Shown here in pieces: positions 44,137 through 53,041 of a stretch of 64,000 nt of DNA. The stretch lies in NCBI GenBank assembly GCA_943788045.1, contig CALSOT010000002.1:676310-740309 (forward strand). The letters run 5' to 3'. The translations under genes were made by a program, and so were the position numbers. Origin of the DNA: an uncultured Polaribacter sp. (GTDB lineage: Bacteria; Bacteroidota; Bacteroidia; Flavobacteriales; Flavobacteriaceae). Positions within the stretch are counted from its first letter, which is position 1. Every line of letters starts with the position of its first letter. The notes beneath the pieces are model-generated. The model saw only the letters and a program-made list of their open reading frames with translations. It did no database searches and was not told the origin of the DNA.

Positions 44137-47100
44137 ATGGATAAAATAAATATTTTGAACAATAATAAAATGAAGCTTTTATTCTTATTTTGCATAGTTA
44201 GCATATTTAATTTAACAGCGCAAACAATCAGAATTAATGAAGTAGTCTCTTCTAACTCTGTTTATACTGATGAAGATGGTGATACCCCAGACTGGTTAGA
44301 AATTCATAATTTTGGAAACCAAGATGTTTCAATAAATGGTTGGTCTTTATCTGATGATGTTGATGATAATACTAAATGGACATTTCCTGATATAACACTA
44401 GCTCCTGATCAATACATTCTGTTATGGGCCTCCGGAAAAGATCGCAACATTATTAACTACCCAAGAACATTAATAAATCAAGGAGATGAATTTAAATATC
44501 TAATTCCCAATTCTGAGCCCAATTTTAATTGGAAAGAATTAAGTTTTAATGATTCAAGTTGGTCTTCAGGTTTTTCAGGTTTTGGCTATGGAGATGATGA
44601 TGATGCTACCATTATTCAGAACAATACAGAATCAATATATCTTCGAAAAAAATTTACAATCAATGATATAACCTCTATTTCTTCGTTAATTTTGGATTTA
44701 GATTACGATGATGCTTTTGTAGCTTATATAAACGGAATCGAGGTGGCAAGAGCAAATATTAATGGTTTACCACCAGCATATAATTCGGGTACCATAACAG
44801 ATCATGAAGCTGAAATGTATTCTGGAGGAAGTCCGGAAAGGTTTATGATTACAGATTTCAATTCAGTGTTAATTGAAGGTGAAAATATTTTAACAATCCA
44901 AGCGCATAATATCAGTGAAACCTCATCAGACTTCACAATAATACCTTTTTTATCGGCAATTTTTTCAACCACAAATAATACTGGTATAGAACCGCCTGCA
45001 ATTTTAGGACTAACAGCTAATAATCTGCATACAAACTTTAAAATATCCTCAAGTTCAGAAACTCTGCGTTTATTTGATACCTCTGGTACTTTAGTTTCTG
45101 AAATAATTGCAGAGAATTTGCCAAAAAACACATCAATTGGTGCGTCTATATATAATGGAGAAATTGTAAGTTATGCAGATACTACTCCTGGTTTTAGAAA
45201 TTCAAGTCAAGAATATTTGGGAAGTATCCAAAATGAAGTTATTTTTTCTAACGAAGGTGGTCTAATTAATGAGCCCTTAAGTTTAATTTTATCTGGAAAT
45301 AGTTCGGAGGAAGTCATTCGATATACAATTGGTGATAATGATCCAACCGAAAATTCTCCAATTTATTCAAATCCTATAGAAATATATCAAACCACAACGG
45401 TACGAGCACAAATATTCTCAGATAACTATCTACCCTCTCCTGTATACACAAAATCTTATACTTTTAATAATAGCCAATTTACAGACAGTAATTTACCAAT
45501 TATCATAATCAATACAGAAAATGGTGCTGAAATTCCTGATGAACCAAAAATACTTGGGACTATGAAAATAATTCAAAGACCAAATGGCGCTAGAAATTTT
45601 CTTACAGATGCTAATAATGACGAATATTTAGATTATTCAGGCACTATTGGTATTGAAACAAGAGGATCTTCTTCTCAGGCGTTACCTAAAAAACCTTATG
45701 GTTTTGATACTTTAGAAGATGATGGTTTAGAAGATAAAGGCGTAAAATTATTAGGAATGCCAAAAGAAGATGATTGGATTTTAAATTCATTTGCCTTTGA
45801 TGATAGTATGATGCGAGACTACATTAGTTACGAAATGACAAGGCAAATGGGGCAATATGCTGCAAATTTAAAATATTGTGAAGTGGTACTTAATGGAGAT
45901 TATATTGGTTTATATGCACTTTCAGAAAAAATAAAACGAGATGGAGACCGCGTAAATATTGCAAAATTATCTGATGATGAAAATTCATTGCCAGAGCTTT
46001 CTGGCGGTTATTTAATGCAGACAGATAGACCTGATGAGGAAGATCCTCAGGCCTGGTATAACAACGGTGCTGGATATATTCATGAAAAACCAAATTCAGA
46101 TGATATTACACAAACACAATCTTCCTATATAGAAGGAGTTTTTAGGAGTTTAGATAATAATTCCAATAATTCTAATATAACCACTGGTTATCCTTCGATT
46201 ATAGATATCCCATCTTTTGTAGATTACATCTTAATGGCAGAAATTACTTCAAACGTAGATGCCTATGCTCTTAGCACCTATTATCATAAGGATAGAGGTG
46301 GTAAATTAAGAGCAGGACCTGTTTGGGATTACAATTTGACTTTTGGTAACGACCTATTTGACTTTTTTGGTTTTAATTTCGACAGAAGCTTCACCGATGT
46401 ATGGCAATTTCAATATAGTAATACAGGTTCTTTTTTTTGGGGATCACTGTTTTATGATTCAACCTTTCAATGTTACTTATCAAAACGCTTCAATGATTTG
46501 ACTAAAGAGGGACAACCACTAAACTATAACTATATTTCTAATTTAATTGATGCCACTGTTGTATTAATTTCTGAGGCCACCATAAGAGAAAACAACCGTT
46601 GGCAAACAATAGAAGATTTTTCTGGGGAAATAGCGAACATGAAAGTTTGGATTCAGGAAAGAATTACATGGATGCGCAACAACCTTAGTTCATTTTCTGA
46701 ATGTAATTCAATACAAACACCTTCTCTAGTGATTTCTAAAATTAGTTATAATCCATTAGAAACAGATGCTTTTCCTGAAAGTAAGGATTTAGAGTTTATC
46801 GAGATTCAAAACACAGGTTCTACAACTGTGGATTTAACGGGCTTGTATTTAAGCAAACTAGGTGTGTCATATCAATTTGAGGAAAATGCATTTATTTTAC
46901 CAGAACAATCGATTTATTTAGTTGGAAATATGGAAGTTTTTTACGCTAAATATGGGCGCGAAGCTTTTGGTAGGTTTGATAGAGATTTATCAAACAGTAG
47001 TCAGAATTTAGTCTTATCAGACGCTTTTGGGAATATCATTGATCAAGTTGAATATACAGATAGTGCACCTTGGCCAGAAACAGCCGATGGTGATGGCTTT

Positions 47101-47433
47101 TATTTAGAATTGATGGATGTTAATTCTGACAACTCTCTTGCAAGCAGTTGGCAAGCTACTTCGGACGCCACTTTAAATACAACTGTTTTAAATTCTAATG
47201 AAATCAATTTTAAAATATACCCCAATCCAACCAAGGAAAATTTAACGATTAACTCGAAACAAATACTGCAAGAAATTATAATTTTTAACCCGTTAGGTCA
47301 AAAAATAAAGGAATTTCAAGTCAACTTTAAAACAGGACAAATAAGTATTAGTGATCTTCAAAAAGGAATGTATTTCTTAAGCTTAAAGGGAATAAATGGT
47401 GCGAGATTTTCTACTAAAGTTTTTAAAAAGTAA
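44137..47433 (+). CDS. Large secreted CotH-kinase/lamin-tail protein with T9SS sorting domain
   Basis: A 1098-residue multidomain cell-surface or secreted protein. Signal peptide MKLLFLFCIVSIFNLTAQ (an inner ATG at 44170 is the alternative start). Then lamin-tail domain 1 (INEVVSSNSVYTDEDGD, about 30-90), a beta region to about 290, a chitobiase-C-like repeat (RYTIGDNDPTENSPIYSNP), the CotH kinase-like domain (about 455-850; IETRGSSSQALPKKPYGF, VLNGDYIGLYALSEKIKRD, GPVWDYNLTFGN), lamin-tail domain 2 (SKDLEFIEIQNTGS), and a type A sorting domain (FKIYPNPTKENLTINS to end). Secreted by PorX-controlled type IX secretion. Possibly spore-coat-like protein kinase activity, unproven here. Confidence 0.93.
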   Translation: MDKINILNNNKMKLLFLFCIVSIFNLTAQTIRINEVVSSNSVYTDEDGDTPDWLEIHNFGNQDVSINGWSLSDDVDDNTKWTFPDITLAPDQYILLWASGKDRNIINYPRTLINQGDEFKYLIPNSEPNFNWKELSFNDSSWSSGFSGFGYGDDDDATIIQNNTESIYLRKKFTINDITSISSLILDLDYDDAFVAYINGIEVARANINGLPPAYNSGTITDHEAEMYSGGSPERFMITDFNSVLIEGENILTIQAHNISETSSDFTIIPFLSAIFSTTNNTGIEPPAILGLTANNLHTNFKISSSSETLRLFDTSGTLVSEIIAENLPKNTSIGASIYNGEIVSYADTTPGFRNSSQEYLGSIQNEVIFSNEGGLINEPLSLILSGNSSEEVIRYTIGDNDPTENSPIYSNPIEIYQTTTVRAQIFSDNYLPSPVYTKSYTFNNSQFTDSNLPIIIINTENGAEIPDEPKILGTMKIIQRPNGARNFLTDANNDEYLDYSGTIGIETRGSSSQALPKKPYGFDTLEDDGLEDKGVKLLGMPKEDDWILNSFAFDDSMMRDYISYEMTRQMGQYAANLKYCEVVLNGDYIGLYALSEKIKRDGDRVNIAKLSDDENSLPELSGGYLMQTDRPDEEDPQAWYNNGAGYIHEKPNSDDITQTQSSYIEGVFRSLDNNSNNSNITTGYPSIIDIPSFVDYILMAEITSNVDAYALSTYYHKDRGGKLRAGPVWDYNLTFGNDLFDFFGFNFDRSFTDVWQFQYSNTGSFFWGSLFYDSTFQCYLSKRFNDLTKEGQPLNYNYISNLIDATVVLISEATIRENNRWQTIEDFSGEIANMKVWIQERITWMRNNLSSFSECNSIQTPSLVISKISYNPLETDAFPESKDLEFIEIQNTGSTTVDLTGLYLSKLGVSYQFEENAFILPEQSIYLVGNMEVFYAKYGREAFGRFDRDLSNSSQNLVLSDAFGNIIDQVEYTDSAPWPETADGDGFYLELMDVNSDNSLASSWQATSDATLNTTVLNSNEINFKIYPNPTKENLTINSKQILQEIIIFNPLGQKIKEFQVNFKTGQISISDLQKGMYFLSLKGINGARFSTKVFKK

Positions 47434-47628
47434 GAGACAGTATAGATTAAACGCATAATCATTGTGGTTTTTTTGTTTGACTCAGAAATTAGTCATGTGA
47501 AAATCTATGTTGTATTTTATCAACAGTAAAATTATATATTACAAAATTTACAATAGAAAAAATAAATACATCTATTAAGTTGTATATTTGAAGTCATTTT
47601 TGCGCTAAATAATTACTGAACTTATAAT

Positions 47629-48243
47629 ATGCCTTTTAAAAAACTATCTTCTGAGATTAAAGAGAAATTAGAAGACTTCGAAATAAATACTCCCACTCCA
47701 TTTCAGATTAGCAGTATTCCTGTCATAAAGAGTGGTGCCAATATATTTTGTACTGCTCCGAAAGGTAGTGGAAAGACTACTGCGATGATATTAACTACCA
47801 TGCAAAAACTTAAATGTAAGCAAGTTGGTGCAGCACCAAGAGCCGTTGTTCTTGTTGAAAGTAGTGAAAGAGCAATGGAATTGTATGATGCTTTTTTAGC
47901 TTATACAAGACATACATCTTTACGTCTTTATGGATGTGATGAAAGACAGCATATTGAATTATTGAAGTCAGAAATATTTGAAGGTTTAGATATTCTAATT
48001 TGTACACCCATTACCATGAATAAGTTACTTTTATTAGAAGGAATAAACACAACTCAATTAAAGATTTTTAATATTGATGATGCAGAATTTTTAGTTGATA
48101 AAAAATCTTATGCCGCTGTAATGGCAATTACACAAAGTATTCATAAATGTCAGTATGTTATATATTCTGAAAAACTGAATCCAATTTTAAAGCGTTTTGA
48201 AGATTATTTTATGCAATACGCGAAAAAAATATCAATAAAGTAG
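47629..48243 (+). CDS. One-domain DEAD-box-related protein (no helicase C-terminal domain)
   Basis: A 204-residue protein equal to the first RecA domain of a DEAD-box helicase. Walker A is CTAPKGSGKTTAMILT near residues 42-57; the Q-motif-like FEINTPTPFQISSIPVI precedes it; the DEAD box reads IDDAE near 150 instead of DEAD; motif III SAT is absent. It stops before the second RecA domain, so it cannot act as a helicase alone. It may be a regulator or competitor of the true helicases 2-4 kb away, or a decayed copy. Composition looks intact. Confidence 0.8.
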   Translation: MPFKKLSSEIKEKLEDFEINTPTPFQISSIPVIKSGANIFCTAPKGSGKTTAMILTTMQKLKCKQVGAAPRAVVLVESSERAMELYDAFLAYTRHTSLRLYGCDERQHIELLKSEIFEGLDILICTPITMNKLLLLEGINTTQLKIFNIDDAEFLVDKKSYAAVMAITQSIHKCQYVIYSEKLNPILKRFEDYFMQYAKKISIK

Positions 48244-48333
48244 CATCGAGTTTTATAGTTTTACCTCATAAATTAGAACTTATAAATCAAAATTATTTTG
48301 AAAACACAATGTTTTCAATTAAAAAATAAAATA

Positions 48334-48972
48334 ATGATACCTAAGCTACATTACATATCTCAAGGAAATACTCCAAAAGAACATTTAGAGAATATTCAAA
48401 AAGCATGTTCATCTGGTGCAGAATTAGTGCAATTAAATTTAAATAATATTTCTGAAAAAAAATATTTAAAGTTTGCAAAGGAAGCCAGAGAAATTACTTC
48501 TCATTTTCAAACTAGATTAATTCTAAAGAATCATTTTAAAATTGCTAAAGAAGTAAAAGCCGATGGTGTGCATATAGAAAATATAAATTTCTGCGCTACA
48601 ACTGCTCTAGAACATTTATATACTTGGCAAATTATTGGAGGTACAGCAAATACTTTAAAAGATTGCGAAAGTCTAATTAGTAAAAAAGTAGATTATATTA
48701 TTTTAAGTCCTTTTAGAGTTTCAAATAATGAAGAAAGCGAATCAACAACTTTAGGTTTGAACGGATTTTCTTTAATTGTTGATGCGTTAAAAACAAAAAC
48801 TCCGATTATTGGTTGGGGAGACATTGCGTCCGATGATGTTAAGACTATTTTAGAAACGGGTGTTTCAGGAGTTGCAGTATCTGATGAAATTACTTGTAAT
48901 TTTGATAGTATACAGCTATTCCATAAATTATTAAGTGCATCTTCTATAAACGAACAACGACATACTTTTTAA
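48334..48972 (+). CDS. ThiE/TenI-like thiamine phosphate synthase homologue
   Basis: A 212-residue TIM-barrel protein resembling thiamine phosphate synthase (MIPKLHYISQGNTPKEHLEN at the start, GAELVQLNLNNISEKKYLKF, ADGVHIENINFC, VDYIILSPFRVSNNEES, and the C-terminal TPIIGWGDIASDDVKTILET). Compared with active ThiE, the QLR/K segment reads VQLNLNN and the HLGQxD segment reads HIENINF, both in residues that touch pyrimidine or Mg. It may have lost or changed activity, or be a TenI-type regulator. A TTG start 36 bases upstream is an alternative. No thi genes are adjacent. Confidence 0.8.
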   Translation: MIPKLHYISQGNTPKEHLENIQKACSSGAELVQLNLNNISEKKYLKFAKEAREITSHFQTRLILKNHFKIAKEVKADGVHIENINFCATTALEHLYTWQIIGGTANTLKDCESLISKKVDYIILSPFRVSNNEESESTTLGLNGFSLIVDALKTKTPIIGWGDIASDDVKTILETGVSGVAVSDEITCNFDSIQLFHKLLSASSINEQRHTF

Positions 48973-49110
48973 GAATCATCATTTAAAATCATTCTAAAAA
49001 ATTATATCATGTATTTAAATTTAACTTTTATTATTGAGGGTTAATGCAAAAACAAGCTCATTAAAGCTTTGAAATATTTTAAACCCCATTTACTTGTTTT
49101 AATACAAAAA

Positions 49111-49138
49111 AAAAGCCCATCAACTATTGATGGACTTT
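49111..49138 (-). terminator. Terminator of the cold-shock gene
   Basis: CCATCAA and TTGATGG pair around CTA, extended by GC/GT pairs; reading the minus strand the stem ends in a run of eight T. Confidence 0.85.
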
Positions 49139-49161
49139 TCGTAAAAATTTAAATATTTTTC

Positions 49162-49353
49162 TTAGATAACTTTAACGTTAACTGCGTTTAAACCTTTTTT
49201 ACCTTCTTGTAAGTCAAATTCTACATTATCACCTTCTCTGATTTCGTCGATTAAACCTGAAATGTGTACAAAATGATCTTTGTCTACTCCTTCTTCAGTG
49301 ATAAAACCAAATCCTTTAGTTTCATTGAAAAACTTTACTGTTCCGTTACTCAT
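49162..49353 (-). CDS. Cold-shock-domain protein (Csp family)
   Basis: A 63-residue single cold-shock domain that binds single-stranded RNA or DNA and melts RNA structure at low temperature. Both RNP motifs are visible: KGFGFITEE (RNP1) near residue 13 and DHFVHISGL (RNP2) near 26. Length and the NGTVKFFNETKG start are typical. An upstream minus-strand promoter-like element (CATCTTTG, near 49400) implies a leader of about 40 bases, not the long cold-responsive leader of E. coli cspA. Confidence 0.97.
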   Translation of the reverse strand: MSNGTVKFFNETKGFGFITEEGVDKDHFVHISGLIDEIREGDNVEFDLQEGKKGLNAVNVKVI

Positions 49354-49569
49354 AATATTGTAATTAAATTTATTATACTAATTATTTGCAAAGATGCATC
49401 CATTTTTATGATTTACAATGTTTTAATTGTTTTCTTTTCTGTGTTAACCCAAAAAAACAATTAAAAACCAATTTATCTGTAATTTAAGCTAATCCCTCGT
49501 GTCAAATCACACACTTTTATAATTTAATCTATTCAAAAATGGTCATTTTTAAATTCACTTAACAAGTTT

Positions 49570-49845
49570 TTAGCTTAATTCGTTATTTACTTTTTTAAAA
49601 TACTTATCTAAGAAAGTATCTACTTTTTCTTTTAAGACATTAATTGAGGTGTCTTCTTTTCTAAAAACCGTTACATTTTCTTCAACTCTATTTCTCCCAA
49701 TACTTTCCTGAACTTCTACCAAACGAACGCCAGCTATAGTTTCAAGTATATTTTTCAACTCTTGATCTAATGAAATGTCTTTTAAATAAATTTTTAAAGT
49801 TTGTTCTCTGGGAGAGTTTCTGATTTCAGTTCTATAAGGTAACAT
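49570..49845 (-). CDS. Small hypothetical protein, flavobacterial type
   Basis: A 91-residue soluble protein reading MLPYRTEIRNSPREQTLKIY at the start and VTVFRKEDTSINVLKEKVDT near the end. It looks like an alpha/beta fold, possibly an ACT- or swapped-hairpin-like unit, but I cannot name it. I use the second ATG because the first 14 residues of a longer version (rich in hydrophobics) overlap a promoter-like TTACTTG element. It is alone between the cold-shock gene and the helicase pair. Confidence 0.6.
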   Translation of the reverse strand: MLPYRTEIRNSPREQTLKIYLKDISLDQELKNILETIAGVRLVEVQESIGRNRVEENVTVFRKEDTSINVLKEKVDTFLDKYFKKVNNELS

Positions 49846-50182
49846 AATTATTAAATTTAAGAAGTTTACGAATAATGCCATACACAAGTAACTTTTGTAA
49901 AATACTATTTTAGTTTCATTAATACAAAAAAAAACTAGTCTATGAAGTAATAAGACTCTTGATGAATTTTGGATAACAAGTATGAATTTAAAAACTTTTT
50001 AGCACTAATTAGAACAATTAAAAGAATAGAAATAAAAAATTATTAATATTCCTGTCAGCGTTAAAAATTCCTGCTCCTTGCTCTTCAAAAATTTTAAATA
50101 ACTGATTTGTGTTGTCTTACAATAATTAAGGTTTTAATAAAAGGTGTAATTTTTATATCTTATCTTTTTTTTGCTCGTAAAG
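49846..50182. other. 337-base gap with a possible peptide remnant
   Basis: Mostly spacer. On the minus strand near 50050-50115 one frame reads NQLFKIFEEQGAGIFNADRN before a stop, with a stop directly before it and no start. It looks slightly more protein-like than its surroundings but is too short to call a gene. Confidence 0.3.
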
Positions 50183-51496
50183 CTATAATATTGTTACTCT
50201 TACTTTTTTCTTTTTTAATCGCACATTATTCAGTTTTTCTACCAACTCATTCGCTAATATTAGAGGGATAGCAACAAATGCACAATCTGGTTTTAATTCA
50301 ATAGTTCCTAATTGCTCTTTTGAAATACCTCCTTTTTTGAAAAATAATCCCGCAATATCTCCTTTCGAAATTTTATCTTTCCTTCCACCAGAAATAAATA
50401 AAGTCTCCCAATATTGTGGCATGTATTTCGCCTTCTTAGAAATATTAATTCCTTTACTGGCTTTAATAAAATCCGGTAAACGTTCGTTTTCCCACTTTAA
50501 AATATACGCGGTTCCTTTTTCATTTACTCTTGCTGTTCTTCCGTTCCTGTGAATAAACTCTTCTTCATGTTTTGGTAATTCATAATGAATGATAAATTTC
50601 ATTTCTGGAATATCAATTCCTCTAGCCGCTAAATCTGTCGCAATTAACAATTGACAAGTTCCGTTTCTAAATTTAATTAAAGCACGTTCTCTATCTTTTT
50701 GCTCCATTCCTCCCGAAAAACAAGCATGGCTTACTTCTTTTTTTTCTAAAAAAGAGCTTAATTGTGTAATAGTATCTTTTAAATTACAGAAAACAATACC
50801 GGGTTGATTCCCAATATGTTCTACTAAATCTAACAAAGTCTTTAATTTACTTTTATTAGGAGAAACTACTGTTTGAAAATTCAGCTGAGATGTTCTTTTT
50901 CCTTTTAAATAATTGATAGTTCTAGGTTTCTCTAGTTTTACGAAACCAGGTATTTCAACTCCCTGAGTAGCAGAAGTTAATATACGTTTATCTAAAGTAG
51001 GTAATTGATTTATAATATTACGCATTTCATACTCAAAACCTACTTCTAAAGACTTATCAAACTCATCTAAAACTAATGTTTTTATATGATCTTTAGAAAA
51101 ACGATCATTTGCAAAATGATCCGATATTCTACCTGGTGTTCCTATTAAAATTGCAGGAATATGTTTTAATTCTATTTTGTCTTTAGACATTGGCCTACCA
51201 CCATAAACCGCGTTCACTTTATATCCTGAACCCATAGAACGAATTACCTGTTCTATTTGTATTGCTAGTTCTCTAGAAGGCACCAATATTAATGCTTGCA
51301 CTTCTTTAGATTTAGGATCTAATAAGTCTAATAAAGGTAAAGAAAAAGCTAATGTTTTACCAGTTCCTGTTGGCGATAATAAGATGGTATTTATATTTTT
51401 TTTGATAACAGAAACAGCTTCTATTTGCATAGGGTTTAATGCTTCAATTCGTAATTTTGCTAAAATATCCTCTTGACTTTTTATAATATTTGCCAT
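50183..51496 (-). CDS. DEAD-box RNA helicase with DEFD motif II
   Basis: A 437-residue two-domain RNA helicase. Motif I is LSPTGTGKTLAFSLPL near residue 40; the Ia and Ib region VPSRELAIQIEQ; motif II VLDEFDKSLE near 148 (DEFD, not DEAD); motif III SATQG; motif VI HRNGRTARVNEKG. The C-terminus has an extra domain after GDIAGLFFKKGGISKEQLG that resembles the DbpA RNA-binding domain, so it may act on ribosomal RNA. The gene begins two bases after the second helicase's stop and is transcribed with it. Confidence 0.93.
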   Translation of the reverse strand: MANIIKSQEDILAKLRIEALNPMQIEAVSVIKKNINTILLSPTGTGKTLAFSLPLLDLLDPKSKEVQALILVPSRELAIQIEQVIRSMGSGYKVNAVYGGRPMSKDKIELKHIPAILIGTPGRISDHFANDRFSKDHIKTLVLDEFDKSLEVGFEYEMRNIINQLPTLDKRILTSATQGVEIPGFVKLEKPRTINYLKGKRTSQLNFQTVVSPNKSKLKTLLDLVEHIGNQPGIVFCNLKDTITQLSSFLEKKEVSHACFSGGMEQKDRERALIKFRNGTCQLLIATDLAARGIDIPEMKFIIHYELPKHEEEFIHRNGRTARVNEKGTAYILKWENERLPDFIKASKGINISKKAKYMPQYWETLFISGGRKDKISKGDIAGLFFKKGGISKEQLGTIELKPDCAFVAIPLILANELVEKLNNVRLKKKKVRVTIL

Positions 51497-51498
51497 GC

Positions 51499-52839
51499 TT
51501 ATTTCTTTTTCTTCTTTTTAGAAATTTCAGTTTTTATCTTTGCACTAGCAATTTGTGATAAATAATTTGCAAGAATTTTATCTACTAGTTCTTCTTTTGT
51601 TAAATGATGAAATATTGTTTTTATTTGTGATTTAAAATCTTCAGATACTGTGCGATTTGGTTTTGTTTTAAATATTTTTTTAGCCCACAACAAACCATTA
51701 TTTTCTTCAATACTCTTTGCATCCGCTTTTCTATACTCTTCAAAAACAATTCCCAAATCTTCTTCAAACTCAGGAATTTCTTCCAATTCTTCTTGTTGTA
51801 TAATACTTAAAGAAAGTCCGGTCGCTCCTGCTCTCGCTGTACGTCCACTTCTGTGAACATAAGTGCCATACGTATCAGGTAAATGATAATTTATTACATA
51901 AGATATTTCTTTTACATCAATTCCACGAGCGGCTAAATCTGTTGCCACTAAAATATCGATATTACCTTCTCTAAATTGTCCCATAATTCGATCACGAATT
52001 CCTTGGGTTAAACTGCCGTGAATCGCCCCAGAAGAGAATTTGTTGATAGCTAAATTTTTTGCTAATTTATTAACGGCTGCCTTTGTTTTACAAAATATAA
52101 TTCCACGTTCTCCTTCTTTAGAGGCTAAAAAATAAAGTAATACATTTAGTTTTTCAATCGGTTCTACTACTACATATTGATGTTTTATACTTTGATGACC
52201 AACAGTTTCCATATCTGCTTCTACATGTAAAACATGCTTAGACATATAATTTTGCACCAATTGTTTGATTGTTCCTGGCATGGTTGCTGTAAACAAAAAA
52301 GTCCTTCTTAATTTCGGAATTTCCTTGATAATAACATCCACCTCGTCTTTTAGAGCACTTACCATTTCATCTGCTTCATCTAAAACAAAATAGTTAATTT
52401 CTTTAATATTGATAGCTTCACGTTTTACTAAATCTACTAAACGACCTGGAGTTGCAACAATAATATTAGTTGTTTCTTTTAAGCGTTCTATTTGAGATTT
52501 TATCGGTATTCCTCCAAATAATGGTACAATAGTTTTACTTTGACTTTCTGCAGCAAAAGAGACTAAATTAGCATGAATTTGCTGTCCTAACTCTCTTGTA
52601 GGCGCTAATATTAATGCTTGAATGTTAGTGTTTTCTGCATCGATTAATTGCAGTAAAGGCAATCCAAAAGCAGCAGTTTTACCTGTTCCTGTTTTGGCTA
52701 ATACCACTACATCATCCTTTTTATTTAAAATTAAAGGAATGGTTTTTACTTGAACATCTGTAGGAATAGAAATTTGTAAATTAGCTAAACTTTCTTGCAA
52801 TTCTGCATGAATACCTAATTCTGAAAACGTTTTTGACAT
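51499..52839 (-). CDS. DEAD-box RNA helicase
   Basis: A 446-residue ATP-dependent RNA helicase with every motif intact: Q region LQISIPTDVQVKTIPLI, motif I VLAKTGTGKTAAFGLPLL near residue 50, PTRELGQQI, motif II VLDEADEM near 148, motif III FTATMPG, and motif VI HRSGRTARAGATG. The C-terminal ~100 residues are charged (AKSIEENNGLLWAKKIFKTK and a Lys-rich end) and may contact RNA. I start at the ATG giving MSKTFSELGIH; a longer TTG frame lies upstream of the promoter. It is first of two helicase genes two bases apart. Confidence 0.95.
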   Translation of the reverse strand: MSKTFSELGIHAELQESLANLQISIPTDVQVKTIPLILNKKDDVVVLAKTGTGKTAAFGLPLLQLIDAENTNIQALILAPTRELGQQIHANLVSFAAESQSKTIVPLFGGIPIKSQIERLKETTNIIVATPGRLVDLVKREAINIKEINYFVLDEADEMVSALKDEVDVIIKEIPKLRRTFLFTATMPGTIKQLVQNYMSKHVLHVEADMETVGHQSIKHQYVVVEPIEKLNVLLYFLASKEGERGIIFCKTKAAVNKLAKNLAINKFSSGAIHGSLTQGIRDRIMGQFREGNIDILVATDLAARGIDVKEISYVINYHLPDTYGTYVHRSGRTARAGATGLSLSIIQQEELEEIPEFEEDLGIVFEEYRKADAKSIEENNGLLWAKKIFKTKPNRTVSEDFKSQIKTIFHHLTKEELVDKILANYLSQIASAKIKTEISKKKKKK

Positions 52840-52855
52840 TAATGAAAGATTTGTA

Positions 52856-52863
52856 CAAAGGTA
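52856..52863 (-). promoter_or_regulatory. -7 promoter box of the helicase pair
   Basis: On the minus strand TACCTTTG, a perfect TAnnTTTG box, 16 bases before the helicase ATG. It places transcription start close to that ATG and rules out the longer N-terminus. Confidence 0.55.
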
Positions 52864-53041
52864 ACAATATCGTTCTTGTTTATTGAACAAATAACGAGTT
52901 GTTAATATTAGTTTTTAAGTTTCTCAATAAATTAGATACTTCTCAAAGTAAAATTATTTTAAAAAAATACATGAATAATAATTTCAATTTATTCATCTTT
53001 TTCTATTTAGTTTTTTCTATTATTTTATCTTCGCGCGCATT

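Noticed and set aside
49354..49569. Long cold-responsive leader of the cold-shock gene
   Set aside because: A promoter-like element near 49400 implies a leader of only about 40 bases, and no cold-box-like element is visible.
52840..52890. TTG-initiated extension of the second DEAD-box helicase
   Set aside because: The extension runs through and beyond the -7 box TACCTTTG; the ATG at 52839 matches the family start.
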